The position numbers were made by a program, and so were the translations under genes. A stretch of 64,000 nt of DNA from Labrenzia sp. VG12 (GTDB taxonomy: Bacteria; Pseudomonadota; Alphaproteobacteria; Rhizobiales; Stappiaceae): positions 3,968,001 to 4,032,000 of the forward strand of contig NZ_CP022529.1 of NCBI RefSeq assembly GCF_002237595.1, written 5' to 3'. Below the pieces are notes generated by a model. The model was not told the DNA's origin. It saw only the letters and a program-made list of their open reading frames with translations, and searched no databases. The number at the start of each line of letters is the position of its first letter. The first letter of the stretch is position 1. Below are positions 45,602 through 54,758 of this stretch, piece by piece.

Positions 45602-46315
45602 ATGCCAGATATGCCCGTACGCCTTTATCTCAACAATGTCGGCAAGACCTTCACCATGCATCTGCAGGGCGGCGCCGTCATTCCCGTGGTCAATCAGGTC
45701 GAATTCTCCGTCAATGCCGGCGAATGCGTGGTGCTTGGCGGCCCGTCCGGGGTCGGCAAGAGCTCGATCCTGAAAATGATCTACGGCAATTACCGCTGCG
45801 ACCAGGGCCAGATCCTGGTCACGGTCACCGACGAGATCGTCAATGTGGCCGGCGCCGAACCGCGCAAGGTGCTCAAGCTGCGCGAAGACACGATTGGTTA
45901 TGTCAGCCAGTTCCTGCGCACCATTCCGCGTGTCTCCGCCGAAGATGTCGTCGCCGAGCCGCTGATCGCGCAGGGCGCGAGCGAAGCCGAAGGGGTCGAC
46001 ACGGCGCGGGCGCTTCTCGCCCGGCTGAATGTGCCCGAGCGGCTCTGGACCCTGCCGCCGGCCACCTTCTCCGGCGGCGAGCAGCAGCGCGTCAACATCG
46101 CCCGCGGCTTCATTGCTCACTACCCGATCCTGCTCCTGGACGAGCCGACCGCCTCTCTGGATGCGGCCAACCGGGCCGTCGTGGTGCGCCTGGTGGAAGA
46201 GAAGAAGGCCAAGGGCGTTGCCATGGTCGGCATTCTCCACGACCAGGATGTGCGCGAGCAGATCGCCGACCGGATCATCGACGTCTCGGGCTTCGCCGCC
46301 GACGCGGCCGCCTGA
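45602..46315 (+). CDS. phnL: C-P lyase ABC-type ATPase PhnL
   Basis: 237 residues: Walker A GPSGVGKSS at 47-55, signature FSGGEQQRVNIARG, Walker B ILLLDEPTASLD. Needed with PhnG/H/I for the first step of C-P lyase. 3 bp after phnK. The operon is then interrupted by a 106-bp spacer with a promoter-like element. Confidence 0.95.
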   Translation: MPDMPVRLYLNNVGKTFTMHLQGGAVIPVVNQVEFSVNAGECVVLGGPSGVGKSSILKMIYGNYRCDQGQILVTVTDEIVNVAGAEPRKVLKLREDTIGYVSQFLRTIPRVSAEDVVAEPLIAQGASEAEGVDTARALLARLNVPERLWTLPPATFSGGEQQRVNIARGFIAHYPILLLDEPTASLDAANRAVVVRLVEEKKAKGVAMVGILHDQDVREQIADRIIDVSGFAADAAA

Positions 46316-46339
46316 GCCCGACAGAAGGAAATGCTTGCG

Positions 46340-46383
46340 GGCGGGTGGAAACTGTCACAGAACAGTCACCACCCGCCTATAGG
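46340..46383 (+). promoter_or_regulatory. Candidate PhoB box and promoter before DUF1045-phnMN
   Basis: CTGTCAC (46352-46358) and CAGTCAC (46363-46369) are direct repeats with a 4-bp AGAA spacer, the 11-bp periodicity of Pho boxes, with a TATAGG -10-like box 8 bp downstream. GGCGGGTGG/CCACCCGCC arms (46340-46348, 46369-46377) could also fold into a hairpin around it. Confidence 0.45.
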
Positions 46384-46421
46384 CCATCACTCCGGCCTCT
46401 TTTGATATTGCGATTCTGACC

Positions 46422-47171
46422 ATGCGCTACGCGATCTATTTTGCCGCCGACGCAGGCGATCCCCTCATGCAGCTCGGCAATCACTGGCTCGGGCGGGACC
46501 CTTTTACCGGCAACACCCTTAGACAACCGGCCATTGACGGCCTGGATGCCGGCCGCTTTGAAGCCCTGACCACGGATCCGCGCCGCTACGGGTTCCACGG
46601 CACGCTCAAGGCGCCGTTCTCGCTGAAAAACGGCAAGAGCGAAGCGGATCTCGTGGCCGCCTGCCAGGCCTTTGCCGCCGACATTGCCCCGTTTGAGATC
46701 AAGAGCCTCAGCGTCAATCCGCTTGGCCGATTTCTGGCCCTGACACCGGACCAGCCGGAAGCAGCGCTTTCCGCCTTCGCCGCGCTCTGCGTCCGCCGGT
46801 TCGAGCCTTTCCGGGCACCGCTCAGCGAAGCGGACCTGGAACGGCGCCGCAAGAGCGGCCTGTCGCCGAAGCTGGATAGCTACATGACCTCCTGGGGTTA
46901 TCCCTACATCTTTGACGAATTCCGCTTCCACATGACGCTCTCCAACAAGCTGGAGAACGACACGGAAGCCGGCCTTCTGGCTTCGGCCGCAAAAACGCAT
47001 TTTTCAGAGGTCACCGGCCAGCCGCGCACCTGCGCGCAGGTCGGACTTTATACCGAGCAGGAGCGCGGCGCTCCTTTCCAGGTCCATTCGATCTTCCAGC
47101 TGCACGGCGACACGTCGCCGGAAAACGCGCTCACCGAGATCGAAGGCCAAACCCGCAAGGAGACTGCATGA
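46422..47171 (+). CDS. DUF1045 phosphonate-operon protein (2H phosphoesterase fold)
   Basis: 249 residues, the protein commonly found in alphaproteobacterial phn operons. Two HxTL motifs, H59-G-T-L and H170-M-T-L, make it a 2H-type phosphoesterase. As no phnP is present here, a plausible role is opening the cyclic ribose phosphate released by PhnJ or a related intermediate (inference). Overlaps phnM by ATGA. Confidence 0.88.
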   Translation: MRYAIYFAADAGDPLMQLGNHWLGRDPFTGNTLRQPAIDGLDAGRFEALTTDPRRYGFHGTLKAPFSLKNGKSEADLVAACQAFAADIAPFEIKSLSVNPLGRFLALTPDQPEAALSAFAALCVRRFEPFRAPLSEADLERRRKSGLSPKLDSYMTSWGYPYIFDEFRFHMTLSNKLENDTEAGLLASAAKTHFSEVTGQPRTCAQVGLYTEQERGAPFQVHSIFQLHGDTSPENALTEIEGQTRKETA

Positions 47172-48313
47172 GCACGCATCCCAAAACCTTCAAGAACGCC
47201 CGCCTCATTCTGGCCGATGACGTTCTGGACGGGTCCCTGACGGTCGATGAAGCCGGGTTGATTTCCGAGGTCGGGTCTCCGACGGAAACCGAAGGTCATG
47301 ACTGCGAAGGCGATTACCTTCTGCCCGGGCTTGTTGAGCTGCATACCGACCATCTGGAAACCCATTATGCCCCGCGCCCGAAAGTGCGCTGGAACGCGGT
47401 ATCAGCCGTTCAGGCCCATGACGCCCAGATTGCCTGCTCCGGCATCACCACGGTGTTCGATGCCCTGCGGGTCGGCATGGACGAGGACGCGGACCTGCGC
47501 TATCCGGACATGCGCGCCCTGGCCGACGCCATTGATACCGGCCAGCGCGAAAACCGCCTGCGTGCCGATCACTTCATCCATCTGCGCTGCGAAGTCTCCG
47601 CCCCGGACGTGCTGGATGCCTTCAAGGTGTTCGAGGACGACGACAGCATCCGCCTGATCTCGCTGATGGATCACACGCCCGGTCAGCGCCAGTTCGTGTC
47701 GCTGGACGCCTACAAGATCTATTACCAGGGCAAGAAGGGCTTCACCGACGCCCAGATGGAAGAGTTCATCCAGAAGCGCCAGCAACGCGCCAGCGGCATC
47801 GCCCCGGCAAACCGCAAGAAGCTCTCCGAAATTGCCGGAGAGCGCGGCATTGCCATTGCCAGCCATGACGATGCCACGGTGGCTCACGTGGAGGAAGCGG
47901 TCGGTCTGAACACCAAGATCGCCGAATTCCCGACCACGCTGGAAGCGGCCAGGGCCTCTCATGAGGCCGGCATGGCCGTGCTGATGGGCGCGCCCAACGT
48001 GGTGCGCGGCGGATCGCATTCCGGCAACATCTCGGCCAGGGAACTCGCCGAAGCCGGCGTGCTTGACGTGCTCTCCTCCGACTATGTCCCGATCTCGCTG
48101 CTTCAGGCCGCCTTCCAGCTGGCCGAAGAAATCGAGGCGATCAGCCTGCCCAAGGCGGTGGCAACCGTCACGTCGACACCGGCCAACGCCATTGGTCTCA
48201 CCGATCGCGGCATGATCACGCCGGGCCGCAGGGCTGATCTGATCCAGGTCAAGATGGTCGGTGCCATTCCGGTGGTGCGGGGCGTCTGGCGGGAAGGCAA
48301 GCGCGTTGCCTGA
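47168..48313 (+). CDS. phnM: Alpha-D-ribose 1-methylphosphonate 5-triphosphate diphosphatase
   Basis: 381 residues of the amidohydrolase superfamily. PhnM removes pyrophosphate from ribose-1-phosphonate-5-triphosphate before PhnJ acts. The metal motif HTDH is at 59-62; further metal ligands occur in IASHDDATVAH and the conserved DYVPISLL. ATGA overlap with DUF1045, and overlap of 8 bp with the TTG start of phnN. Confidence 0.95.
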   Translation: MSTHPKTFKNARLILADDVLDGSLTVDEAGLISEVGSPTETEGHDCEGDYLLPGLVELHTDHLETHYAPRPKVRWNAVSAVQAHDAQIACSGITTVFDALRVGMDEDADLRYPDMRALADAIDTGQRENRLRADHFIHLRCEVSAPDVLDAFKVFEDDDSIRLISLMDHTPGQRQFVSLDAYKIYYQGKKGFTDAQMEEFIQKRQQRASGIAPANRKKLSEIAGERGIAIASHDDATVAHVEEAVGLNTKIAEFPTTLEAARASHEAGMAVLMGAPNVVRGGSHSGNISARELAEAGVLDVLSSDYVPISLLQAAFQLAEEIEAISLPKAVATVTSTPANAIGLTDRGMITPGRRADLIQVKMVGAIPVVRGVWREGKRVA

Positions 48314-48884
48314 CGCAGCCCTCAAAACGGCTGAAAAACTCGGCCCCGGACGCATGGTTCTGGTTGTCGGCCCGAGCGGGGCCGGCAAGGATACGCTGAT
48401 GGACGCGCTCAAGGCGCGCCTTGCCGGGCGCAAGGATGTCTCCTTTGCCCGCCGGGCCATCACAAGGGTCGCCGATGCCAATGCGGAAGACCATGACACG
48501 CTCAGCCGGGAGGCCTTCGACCGGCTGGTCGCCGAAGGCGGCGTCGCGCTTTCTTGGGAGGCACACGGTCTCGGCTATGTCATCCCGAAGACTTATGACG
48601 ATGCCATCCGCTCCGGAGAGACCGTCATCGCCAACGGCTCCCGCCGCGTCCTGAAACAGGCCGACGGCAAGTACCGGACCGCCATCACGCTGCTGATCAC
48701 GGCCCCGGTCGAGGTTCTCGCCGGGCGCCTGGCCGCCCGCGGCCGGGAAAGCCGGGAAGACATTCAAAGACGGCTGGAACGCGCCGATCTGGAACCCGAC
48801 AACGTTGCCAATCTCGTCCGGATCGAAAACACCGGCACGGTGGAAGAAGCGGTCGAGCGAATGATGGCCGCGCTAGAGCTCTAG
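48306..48884 (+). CDS. phnN: Ribose 1,5-bisphosphate phosphokinase
   Basis: 192 residues if begun at the TTG at 48306, which has GGAAGG upstream and overlaps the phnM stop; the alternative ATG at 48354 gives 176. P-loop GPSGAGKDT at 22-30, guanylate-kinase-like fold. It phosphorylates ribose 1,5-bisphosphate to PRPP, returning the sugar to metabolism. Last gene of the cluster; its stop lies in the arm of a large palindrome. Confidence 0.93.
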   Translation: MPDAALKTAEKLGPGRMVLVVGPSGAGKDTLMDALKARLAGRKDVSFARRAITRVADANAEDHDTLSREAFDRLVAEGGVALSWEAHGLGYVIPKTYDDAIRSGETVIANGSRRVLKQADGKYRTAITLLITAPVEVLAGRLAARGRESREDIQRRLERADLEPDNVANLVRIENTGTVEEAVERMMAALEL

Positions 48885-48986
48885 AGAACGTCGCGTTTCA
48901 TGAGATCCAATGATCCTCGGTTTTTGCGTTGAAATCTTTGATTTCAGACAGCGAAAACCGAGACCGGTTAAACGCGATTTGCTCTA
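48882..48986. repeat. 105-bp palindromic unit after phnN (probable terminator)
   Basis: The outer arms TAGAG-n5-CGCGTTT (48882-48898) and AAACGCG-n5-CTCTA (48970-48986) and a long inner hairpin (CTCGGTTTT...AAAACCGAG, 48916-48962, with TTGAAATC/GATTTCA at its tip) are nested. The phnN stop codon is its first three bases. Confidence 0.7.
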
Positions 48987-48998
48987 ATTCCAACCTCG

Positions 48999-49349
48999 TT
49001 ACTGCACGAAAACGCAGAGCACGTTCTGGCTGAAAGTGAGCGCCTGCTCGTCGAGCTCGTCCTGGTAGTCGCCGTCAAAGGCATAGGCCATTTCGCGAAA
49101 ATCCCGGGCGCTGCCCGTCAGGTCCGGCTCCCAGTCCTGCGGGTAAAGATCGGCCATGGCCTCTTCGTGTTGAACCACCAGATCGGCAAGGTGAAGGGCG
49201 CATCCAACCACATAGGCCCTGTACTGCATGCGCTTGACAGGGTCGAGCTCGTGAACATCCGGTTCCTGCAGCAATTGCCAGAACCCTATGACATTCATGC
49301 AGGCGGTCCGCATCAGACGGCCGCACTGCGCTTCGTTGGACCGGGACAT
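48999..49349 (-). CDS. Small protein of unknown function
   Basis: 116 residues from the ATG at 49349 (GAGG upstream). Predicted mostly helical; acidic C-terminal half (DFREMAYAFDGDYQDELDEQA). No TM segment, no signal peptide, no family recognised. It stands alone between the phnN palindrome and the AsmA gene. Confidence 0.65.
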   Translation of the reverse strand: MSRSNEAQCGRLMRTACMNVIGFWQLLQEPDVHELDPVKRMQYRAYVVGCALHLADLVVQHEEAMADLYPQDWEPDLTGSARDFREMAYAFDGDYQDELDEQALTFSQNVLCVFVQ

Positions 49350-49528
49350 GCTTGCCTCGCAAGATTCGCCTCGACCCTTCAAGCGTAGCAAGCCGCCTCA
49401 AAAGCGCAATGAACCTGAAGAGTCAGCGGCTACCTTTACACGTCCAGATTCCTTGAAAAGGAAATACTACCTGAAAAACAGCCGCTTAGCCGGTGGACAA
49501 CACCCTGGCTGATACGGCCATGATCCTG

Positions 49529-52423
49529 TCAGTTCTTCTTCTTCTTGTTCCCGAACACATTGCCGAGAAGCCCTTGCGGCAGGCCGAAACCTTCCTCGAC
49601 CGCCTTCAGAACCTCTTCGTCGTCGACCTTGCCCTCGATGACCTTTTCGACGTCGATCTGGGTGCGGCCGCCGGTCGCCCGCTCGATGACCTTGTTGGCC
49701 TGATCCACCAGTTCCTGCGAAGGCGCCTTGTCGCCCTTCAGGATCGAGATCAGCTCGCCGCCGGTCTTTTCCAGTTGTTTGTAGGCCGCTTCCGGATTTT
49801 CCAGGATGCCCTTGATGTCGGGATAGATGCGGGGATCGTTCCAGTTGCCTTCGATCACGATCGGCACACCGAGCCCGGCCAGCTTCTTGTCCTCGCCCTT
49901 GCGGCGCGGCTGGGGTGCCTGACCTTCAAGCGTCGGCACGATCTTCGGCTCAACCCGCCAGGACAGCCGTTGCGCAGGCATGTCGGTGGTGCCCTTGCCG
50001 GTCATGCGGATCAGCGGACCGATCAGAGAGAGGTCATTGGTCGTGGCGATGCCGTTCTGGATCTGAAAGCTTGCACCGAGCGAGCTGAAGTCGGTCTTGG
50101 CCGATGGATTGGTCTGCCAGCCAAGCAGGGTCTCGATCGATAGGCCTCGCACCATCTTCGGAATATTGATGCCGCGAATGGCGCCGTCGGCGAAATTGTA
50201 GCTGGCCGTGCCGTTCAGACCCTGCACCAGGGCCTGTTCGCTGCCTCCCCTCGACGTGACATCCAGATTGATGGTCGCCTTGCCTTCGATCCAGCCAAAA
50301 TCCGCAGCATCACGCAGGACCGGATAGGCGTTGAGGTCGTTCATCGAGAATTTGGCCGAGAGTTCCGGCGTTGCCGCGGCGCCGTTCAGCGTCACCATGC
50401 CGGAGCCCTTGCCACCATAGAGCGCCAGATTTTCCAGATTGGCCGTCAGCACGCCGTTCTTGATCGTTGTCGACAACGCACTCTGGTCGATCTTGATCTT
50501 GTCCCAGCGGATTTCACGCGTGGTCAGCTTGAAATCGGCATCAATGGCTTTCAGGCCGGAAAAGTCGATCGGCGCTGTGCTCCAGCCCTGACTGTTTGTC
50601 CGCTGACCACCGCTGGCACCGCCAGAACCCGTTCCCTGGGAGCCACCCCCCGAAGCTTTCGACGCGCTCCCGAGATACGGATCAAGCACCAGTTCGCGCA
50701 GATCGAGCCGTGCGGTTACCGACGGTTTGCCGGCCAGCACAATCCGGCCATTCGCCTCTCCGGAGGTGTCATCCAGGGTGAAGCGCGTTTCTTCAAAAGA
50801 CAGCGTCTCGCCCTTCACGCCAAAAATACCGGATGCCTTGAAGCGTTTCAGGCCGCCACCTGCACCGAGCGGTTGCCCCATCCAGGCCATCAGACCACGC
50901 AGATCGGCCGTTTCCAGATTGACAGCACCGTCAACCGCACCTGTTCTCGATGCCTGCCCGTTGAACCCGGCGCTGAGCCGGTTGCTTTTCACGGTTACGG
51001 AAACCGGTGCCGCATTGCCCGCAAGCAGCTGCGCCGTGGCTGCCTCGCCTGTCAGGCTGAAAGCCTCACCGCGCCAGGAGAGCGCACCGCTGAGGGAAAT
51101 CGGGTTTTCCAGCCCTTCCAGCTCGACCTGCATGGCAAGATTGGTCAGCCGGTCGGCTTCCGGGTCGCCGCCAACGGCGGAGGCAAGACCCAGGCCGCCG
51201 ATTTCACCTTCCGCGACGCGCACGGTCCCGTTGATGTCGAGCCCCGCAACCAGCTCCTCACCCGTCAGGCCGACCGTTTCAAAGGCGAGATCGGCGCTGA
51301 GTTTTCCGCTTGCGGGCAGGTTCTGGCCAGAAAGCTGCAGAAGATCGGCAATCGAGCCGTCTTTCAACACCACGCGACCGGAAATCTCCGGCACCAGTCC
51401 GGCGAGGTCCGCGTCCATGGCCCCACCGAGCGACAACTGGCCAAGCAACACATGCAGGTCCGCAACGGACACGGCGGCTTCGTTGCCTGCCACCTTGGCA
51501 TCCAGCTTGAAGGCCCCCGGATCCGTTTCGATGTCCTGGCCGGCCAGGGCAGCCAGGGCTTTCAGGGAGGGTCCGGCAGCTTCCAGGGCCAAATCCGCCC
51601 GAGCCGGTTTGATACCGCCACTGCCGTCGATTTTCAGGCTGTTCTCGCCACTGGAAAGGGTCAGGGAAACGGGCACCTGTTCGCCAGCCACCATGCCAAG
51701 CGGATTGGACAGGGTTCCGGAGACACCGAGCGGGATGTCCTGCAGAACGAACCGGCTTTCCAGCGCCACCTCGCCCGCAAGGTCCGGTGCATTCAGGGTC
51801 AGGTCAAGATCACTGATCCGGATGGGCTGATCGGCGGACTGGTCCTTCCAGGTGACCGTACCGCCGGAGATCTGAAGCCGGTCGACACCAATGCTCTTCA
51901 AGTATCCTTGAGAGGGTGCAGAGGACGTTTCTTCGCCCGCTGCAGGGTCTGTTGCGGAGGAGGCCGGCGCGGCGGCCTCCGCCGAGGCCGGCGCGGCGGC
52001 CTCCGCCGAGGCCGGCGCATTGTCACCCGGCAAATCCCGGCGCGGCTCCCAGCTTGTGGTGCCATTTGGCCCGACTTCCAGATAGATGTTCGGCTGCTCC
52101 AGCGCGATGCCCGTCACATTGATATTGCCGGAAATCAGCCCGCCCCAGCCCAGGCCGAATTCGATCCGTTCGGCCTTGGCGAACTCGATGCCGTCGGCGC
52201 CCGCTTCGCCCGCAACACCAACCTTGTCGGCAGTCAGCGAGAAGGCTGGAAAGAGCGACAGCGACACGGGGCCATCAAGACGCAGTCGCCATCCGAGGCG
52301 CTGATCCACCTGTTGAACCACCTGACGCTTGATTTCGTCCTTGGGCAGGAACAGCGGCACCACCAGGACGATGGTCACCAGCATGAACAGCAAGCTGCCC
52401 AATCCGATCAAAAGCCGACGCAT
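49529..52423 (-). CDS. AsmA family protein
   Basis: 964 residues. One N-terminal TM helix (about 3-25) then a long periplasmic beta-rich body; the C-terminal AsmA-like domain (RLSWRVEPKIVPTLEGQ, SYNFADGAIRGINIPKMVRGL) is clear. Family members are bridge-like lipid-transfer proteins linking inner and outer membranes. Start at the ATG at 52423. Odd: residues around 140-160 are an Ala/Glu/Pro/Ser linker encoded by a perfect 24-bp tandem repeat. Convergent with nothing; its upstream region is shared with the DUF1513 gene end. Confidence 0.88.
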   Translation of the reverse strand: MRRLLIGLGSLLFMLVTIVLVVPLFLPKDEIKRQVVQQVDQRLGWRLRLDGPVSLSLFPAFSLTADKVGVAGEAGADGIEFAKAERIEFGLGWGGLISGNINVTGIALEQPNIYLEVGPNGTTSWEPRRDLPGDNAPASAEAAAPASAEAAAPASSATDPAAGEETSSAPSQGYLKSIGVDRLQISGGTVTWKDQSADQPIRISDLDLTLNAPDLAGEVALESRFVLQDIPLGVSGTLSNPLGMVAGEQVPVSLTLSSGENSLKIDGSGGIKPARADLALEAAGPSLKALAALAGQDIETDPGAFKLDAKVAGNEAAVSVADLHVLLGQLSLGGAMDADLAGLVPEISGRVVLKDGSIADLLQLSGQNLPASGKLSADLAFETVGLTGEELVAGLDINGTVRVAEGEIGGLGLASAVGGDPEADRLTNLAMQVELEGLENPISLSGALSWRGEAFSLTGEAATAQLLAGNAAPVSVTVKSNRLSAGFNGQASRTGAVDGAVNLETADLRGLMAWMGQPLGAGGGLKRFKASGIFGVKGETLSFEETRFTLDDTSGEANGRIVLAGKPSVTARLDLRELVLDPYLGSASKASGGGSQGTGSGGASGGQRTNSQGWSTAPIDFSGLKAIDADFKLTTREIRWDKIKIDQSALSTTIKNGVLTANLENLALYGGKGSGMVTLNGAAATPELSAKFSMNDLNAYPVLRDAADFGWIEGKATINLDVTSRGGSEQALVQGLNGTASYNFADGAIRGINIPKMVRGLSIETLLGWQTNPSAKTDFSSLGASFQIQNGIATTNDLSLIGPLIRMTGKGTTDMPAQRLSWRVEPKIVPTLEGQAPQPRRKGEDKKLAGLGVPIVIEGNWNDPRIYPDIKGILENPEAAYKQLEKTGGELISILKGDKAPSQELVDQANKVIERATGGRTQIDVEKVIEGKVDDEEVLKAVEEGFGLPQGLLGNVFGNKKKKN
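51962..52019. repeat. 24-bp tandem repeat within the AsmA gene
   Basis: GGCCGGCGCGGCGGCCTCCG with CCGA completes the 24-bp unit, repeated 2.4 times perfectly. It is in frame and encodes an EAAAPASA-type linker. Confidence 0.85.
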
Positions 52424-52549
52424 TATTCCGGTCTCCCCATGGCGAATCGGCCCCAATGTAGACCAATTGAGGCGGAACGTCGCGACACAGAGTGCCCGCC
52501 GAATTTGGCCAAAAACGGAACCTGCCTGTTTTGCAGCGGAAAGCGCGCT

Positions 52550-53707
52550 TCAGGAAAGTGCGAACATGTGGTTGTCCCAGGAAATTCCGGGAGGCCGCGC
52601 CAGGATTTCCGCCGGGTCCTGCGGGTCCGTTACCAGCGACAGCGCGCCATTGCCGTCGGAAACGAGGAAACTGCCCTGGTCGATCGGTGCGACGCCGCAA
52701 CCGTCTGCGATGCTTTGGCTGCCGAGATAGTCCCCGGTCGCAGCGTTCCAGAACAGCGTCCGCCCGCCCCGCGGTGCAGAGGTGGCGATGACGTCGCCGG
52801 CCCGATTGGCCGTAACGGAGCCAATGTAATTCTGCAATTCCGCAGCCGTTTTGATCGGAATTTCCGTCAGGACCGGCGATCTGTCGCGCGAGAACAGGCC
52901 GACCAGAGGCGGCGTCTCAGTCTCCGGTCCTTCGAATTGCCCGCCGACCCAGGCACGTCCTTCCGCGTCAAGCGCCATGTGGCGCAAGGAGAGTTGATGC
53001 AGGTCTTTCTCGAGACGGTGTTCGGCCAGAATGTCGCCTGTCTCGCGGTCGAGAAAGACGACAGACGGAGACATTGTCTCAAGGTTGAGCTTTTCGCGGT
53101 CCTTGTCCGGGTGGGTTTCAATACCGCCATTGGCAACGATCAGCGTCTCGCCATCCGGGGAAAGCAGCAATTCGTGCGGCCCGATGCCACCGGTGTCCAG
53201 TTCGCCCAGACGGCGCATGTCCCTGCCGCTCATGTCGTAAACGCCGAGGACGCCGCGTGCGTTGTCAAAGTCGTTTTCAACGGCATAAAGCAGCCGGCCA
53301 TCGGCCGAAAAACAGCCATGGCCAAAGAAGTGCCGACCCGCTTCCGCCGTCAGCACACGCGGTTCCTGCTCCTGAAACGGTCGTATGACGACCGCGAAAG
53401 TGCCAGGGCGACGGGCGAAAGCGACAAGGCATTGCCGATCCGGCGAAACCGCAACGCCGTGACCGCGACCAGGCAGAGAGACCTTTGCGAGGATCTGCCC
53501 CAGGTCATCAAAGATGCCGACACCATAGGCGCCATCCGCCTGTCGGAAGGCGCTCACCAACAGGGGAACGTCGTCGGCAGCATCACGTCCCAGAAGACTG
53601 GTGGCAAGCGTCGAGCGGGAAAAGGCCGGTGCAGCAGCCAGGCTGCCAAGCGCGGCCAGAAAACCGCGCCGCGACAGGCGCCGCGCCCTAGTCCCCGTCC
53701 AGGGCAT
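52550..53707 (-). CDS. DUF1513 Tat-exported beta-propeller protein
   Basis: 385 residues from the ATG at 53707, preceded by AGGAGGG. Twin-arginine signal SRRGFLAAL at about 12-20. Propeller-like repeats with GRGHGVAVSPD, FFGHGCFSADG and GIGPHELLLSPDG. DUF1513 proteins routinely accompany imelysin/di-haem iron operons; the exact role is unknown. Its start overlaps the upstream imelysin gene by 20 bp, so it is the last gene of the operon. Confidence 0.88.
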   Translation of the reverse strand: MPWTGTRARRLSRRGFLAALGSLAAAPAFSRSTLATSLLGRDAADDVPLLVSAFRQADGAYGVGIFDDLGQILAKVSLPGRGHGVAVSPDRQCLVAFARRPGTFAVVIRPFQEQEPRVLTAEAGRHFFGHGCFSADGRLLYAVENDFDNARGVLGVYDMSGRDMRRLGELDTGGIGPHELLLSPDGETLIVANGGIETHPDKDREKLNLETMSPSVVFLDRETGDILAEHRLEKDLHQLSLRHMALDAEGRAWVGGQFEGPETETPPLVGLFSRDRSPVLTEIPIKTAAELQNYIGSVTANRAGDVIATSAPRGGRTLFWNAATGDYLGSQSIADGCGVAPIDQGSFLVSDGNGALSLVTDPQDPAEILARPPGISWDNHMFALS

Positions 53708-54758
53708 TGAACCCTCCTGACAGGTCCAGAGCCCCGGCAATGCCCTGCAACAGGTCCTGGATCGATCCGACATTGATCACAAGAGCGGACGCCATGTTGT
53801 AGCTGCCGTTTTCGCCAAACGTGGTCCGCAGAGGCGGTTGAAGCTTTGCCAGATAGCCGTCCGCATTCTTGAATTCAAAGCCAAGCGTATCAAGAGTCCA
53901 CTGGTCATCCGCCGACATCATGTCTTTGAGCGGCATGCTGAAAATCGCGTCCCGAACACCATCCAGTTCCGCGGTCAGATACGTGACCGCGTTGCCAGAC
54001 CGTGAATAGGGAAAACGTCGCGGTTTTGCCTTTTCGGCACTGGTGCCAAGGGCCGGCAAAAGATCCTGGTCCTTGACGATGGTCAGCGCCGTGGTGAAGG
54101 CGTTGTAGACGGTTTCAAAGGCTTCCTTGGAAGACTGGAAGCGCGGGTTGTCGGCCCCGCCCGTCAGAAGCAGCGTGCGGTATCCGTCCGGGTCGGCCCA
54201 GTCAGCGGCGACCTCCCCCGAAATGGCCGCTGCGTTCCGGGCGATCGCCAGCGCATACCGGCAGGTGAAATCCCGGTTTTTTTCATCGCTGCCGAGAACA
54301 AGATTTGCCGACTTGTCGAAGGCAATCAGTTCAAAGGCGGTCAGGCTTTGAAGCGCGACACTTTTTTCCCTGAGACTTTGAACGTCAAGCACGCTCTCGT
54401 CTTTTGCCGCGTAGACCTTCCGGATCTGACGCTGCGCAATGCCGCGCGGATCCGGCAGGAAGGACAGCCGGTTGAGGCGGTCGTCCTCCAGCAAAGGACC
54501 AAAACGAAGAAAATGGATCCGGGCAAACCGGTCGACGGTTTCGGAAAATGCTGCCGTCAAGGCCTGCTGATTGGCCTCGCTGTTGTCAGCGCAAACAGTT
54601 TCAACTGCGCCAGGCAACTTGGCTGCAGCGGTGGCAAAATCCTGAGTTGCGGGCCCGATGTAACCGGAAATAACGGCCTGAAGCGGCGTGTTCAGGTCAG
54701 CAGCCCCGGCGGGCAAGGCCGGCAGGGAGATTGCCAGGGCGAGAAGTAGAGACCGCAT
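53688..54758 (-). CDS. Imelysin-family protein (second copy)
   Basis: 356 residues starting at the ATG at 54758, overlapping the di-haem gene stop by ATGA. Signal peptide about 1-19 (LLLALAISLPALPAGA). The four-helix-bundle imelysin fold is apparent; the family binds iron or haem in the periplasm. It is divergent from the first imelysin in the operon, and the usual GxHxxE motif is not evident, so it may be a paralogue with altered binding. Confidence 0.82.
   Translation of the reverse strand: MRSLLLALAISLPALPAGAADLNTPLQAVISGYIGPATQDFATAAAKLPGAVETVCADNSEANQQALTAAFSETVDRFARIHFLRFGPLLEDDRLNRLSFLPDPRGIAQRQIRKVYAAKDESVLDVQSLREKSVALQSLTAFELIAFDKSANLVLGSDEKNRDFTCRYALAIARNAAAISGEVAADWADPDGYRTLLLTGGADNPRFQSSKEAFETVYNAFTTALTIVKDQDLLPALGTSAEKAKPRRFPYSRSGNAVTYLTAELDGVRDAIFSMPLKDMMSADDQWTLDTLGFEFKNADGYLAKLQPPLRTTFGENGSYNMASALVINVGSIQDLLQGIAGALDLSGGFNALDGD

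Noticed and set aside
50873..53710. 945-codon plus-strand ORF opposite AsmA and DUF1513
   Set aside because: It is a GC-skew shadow of two well-supported minus-strand genes; the protein is Arg/Gln/His-rich with no domain.
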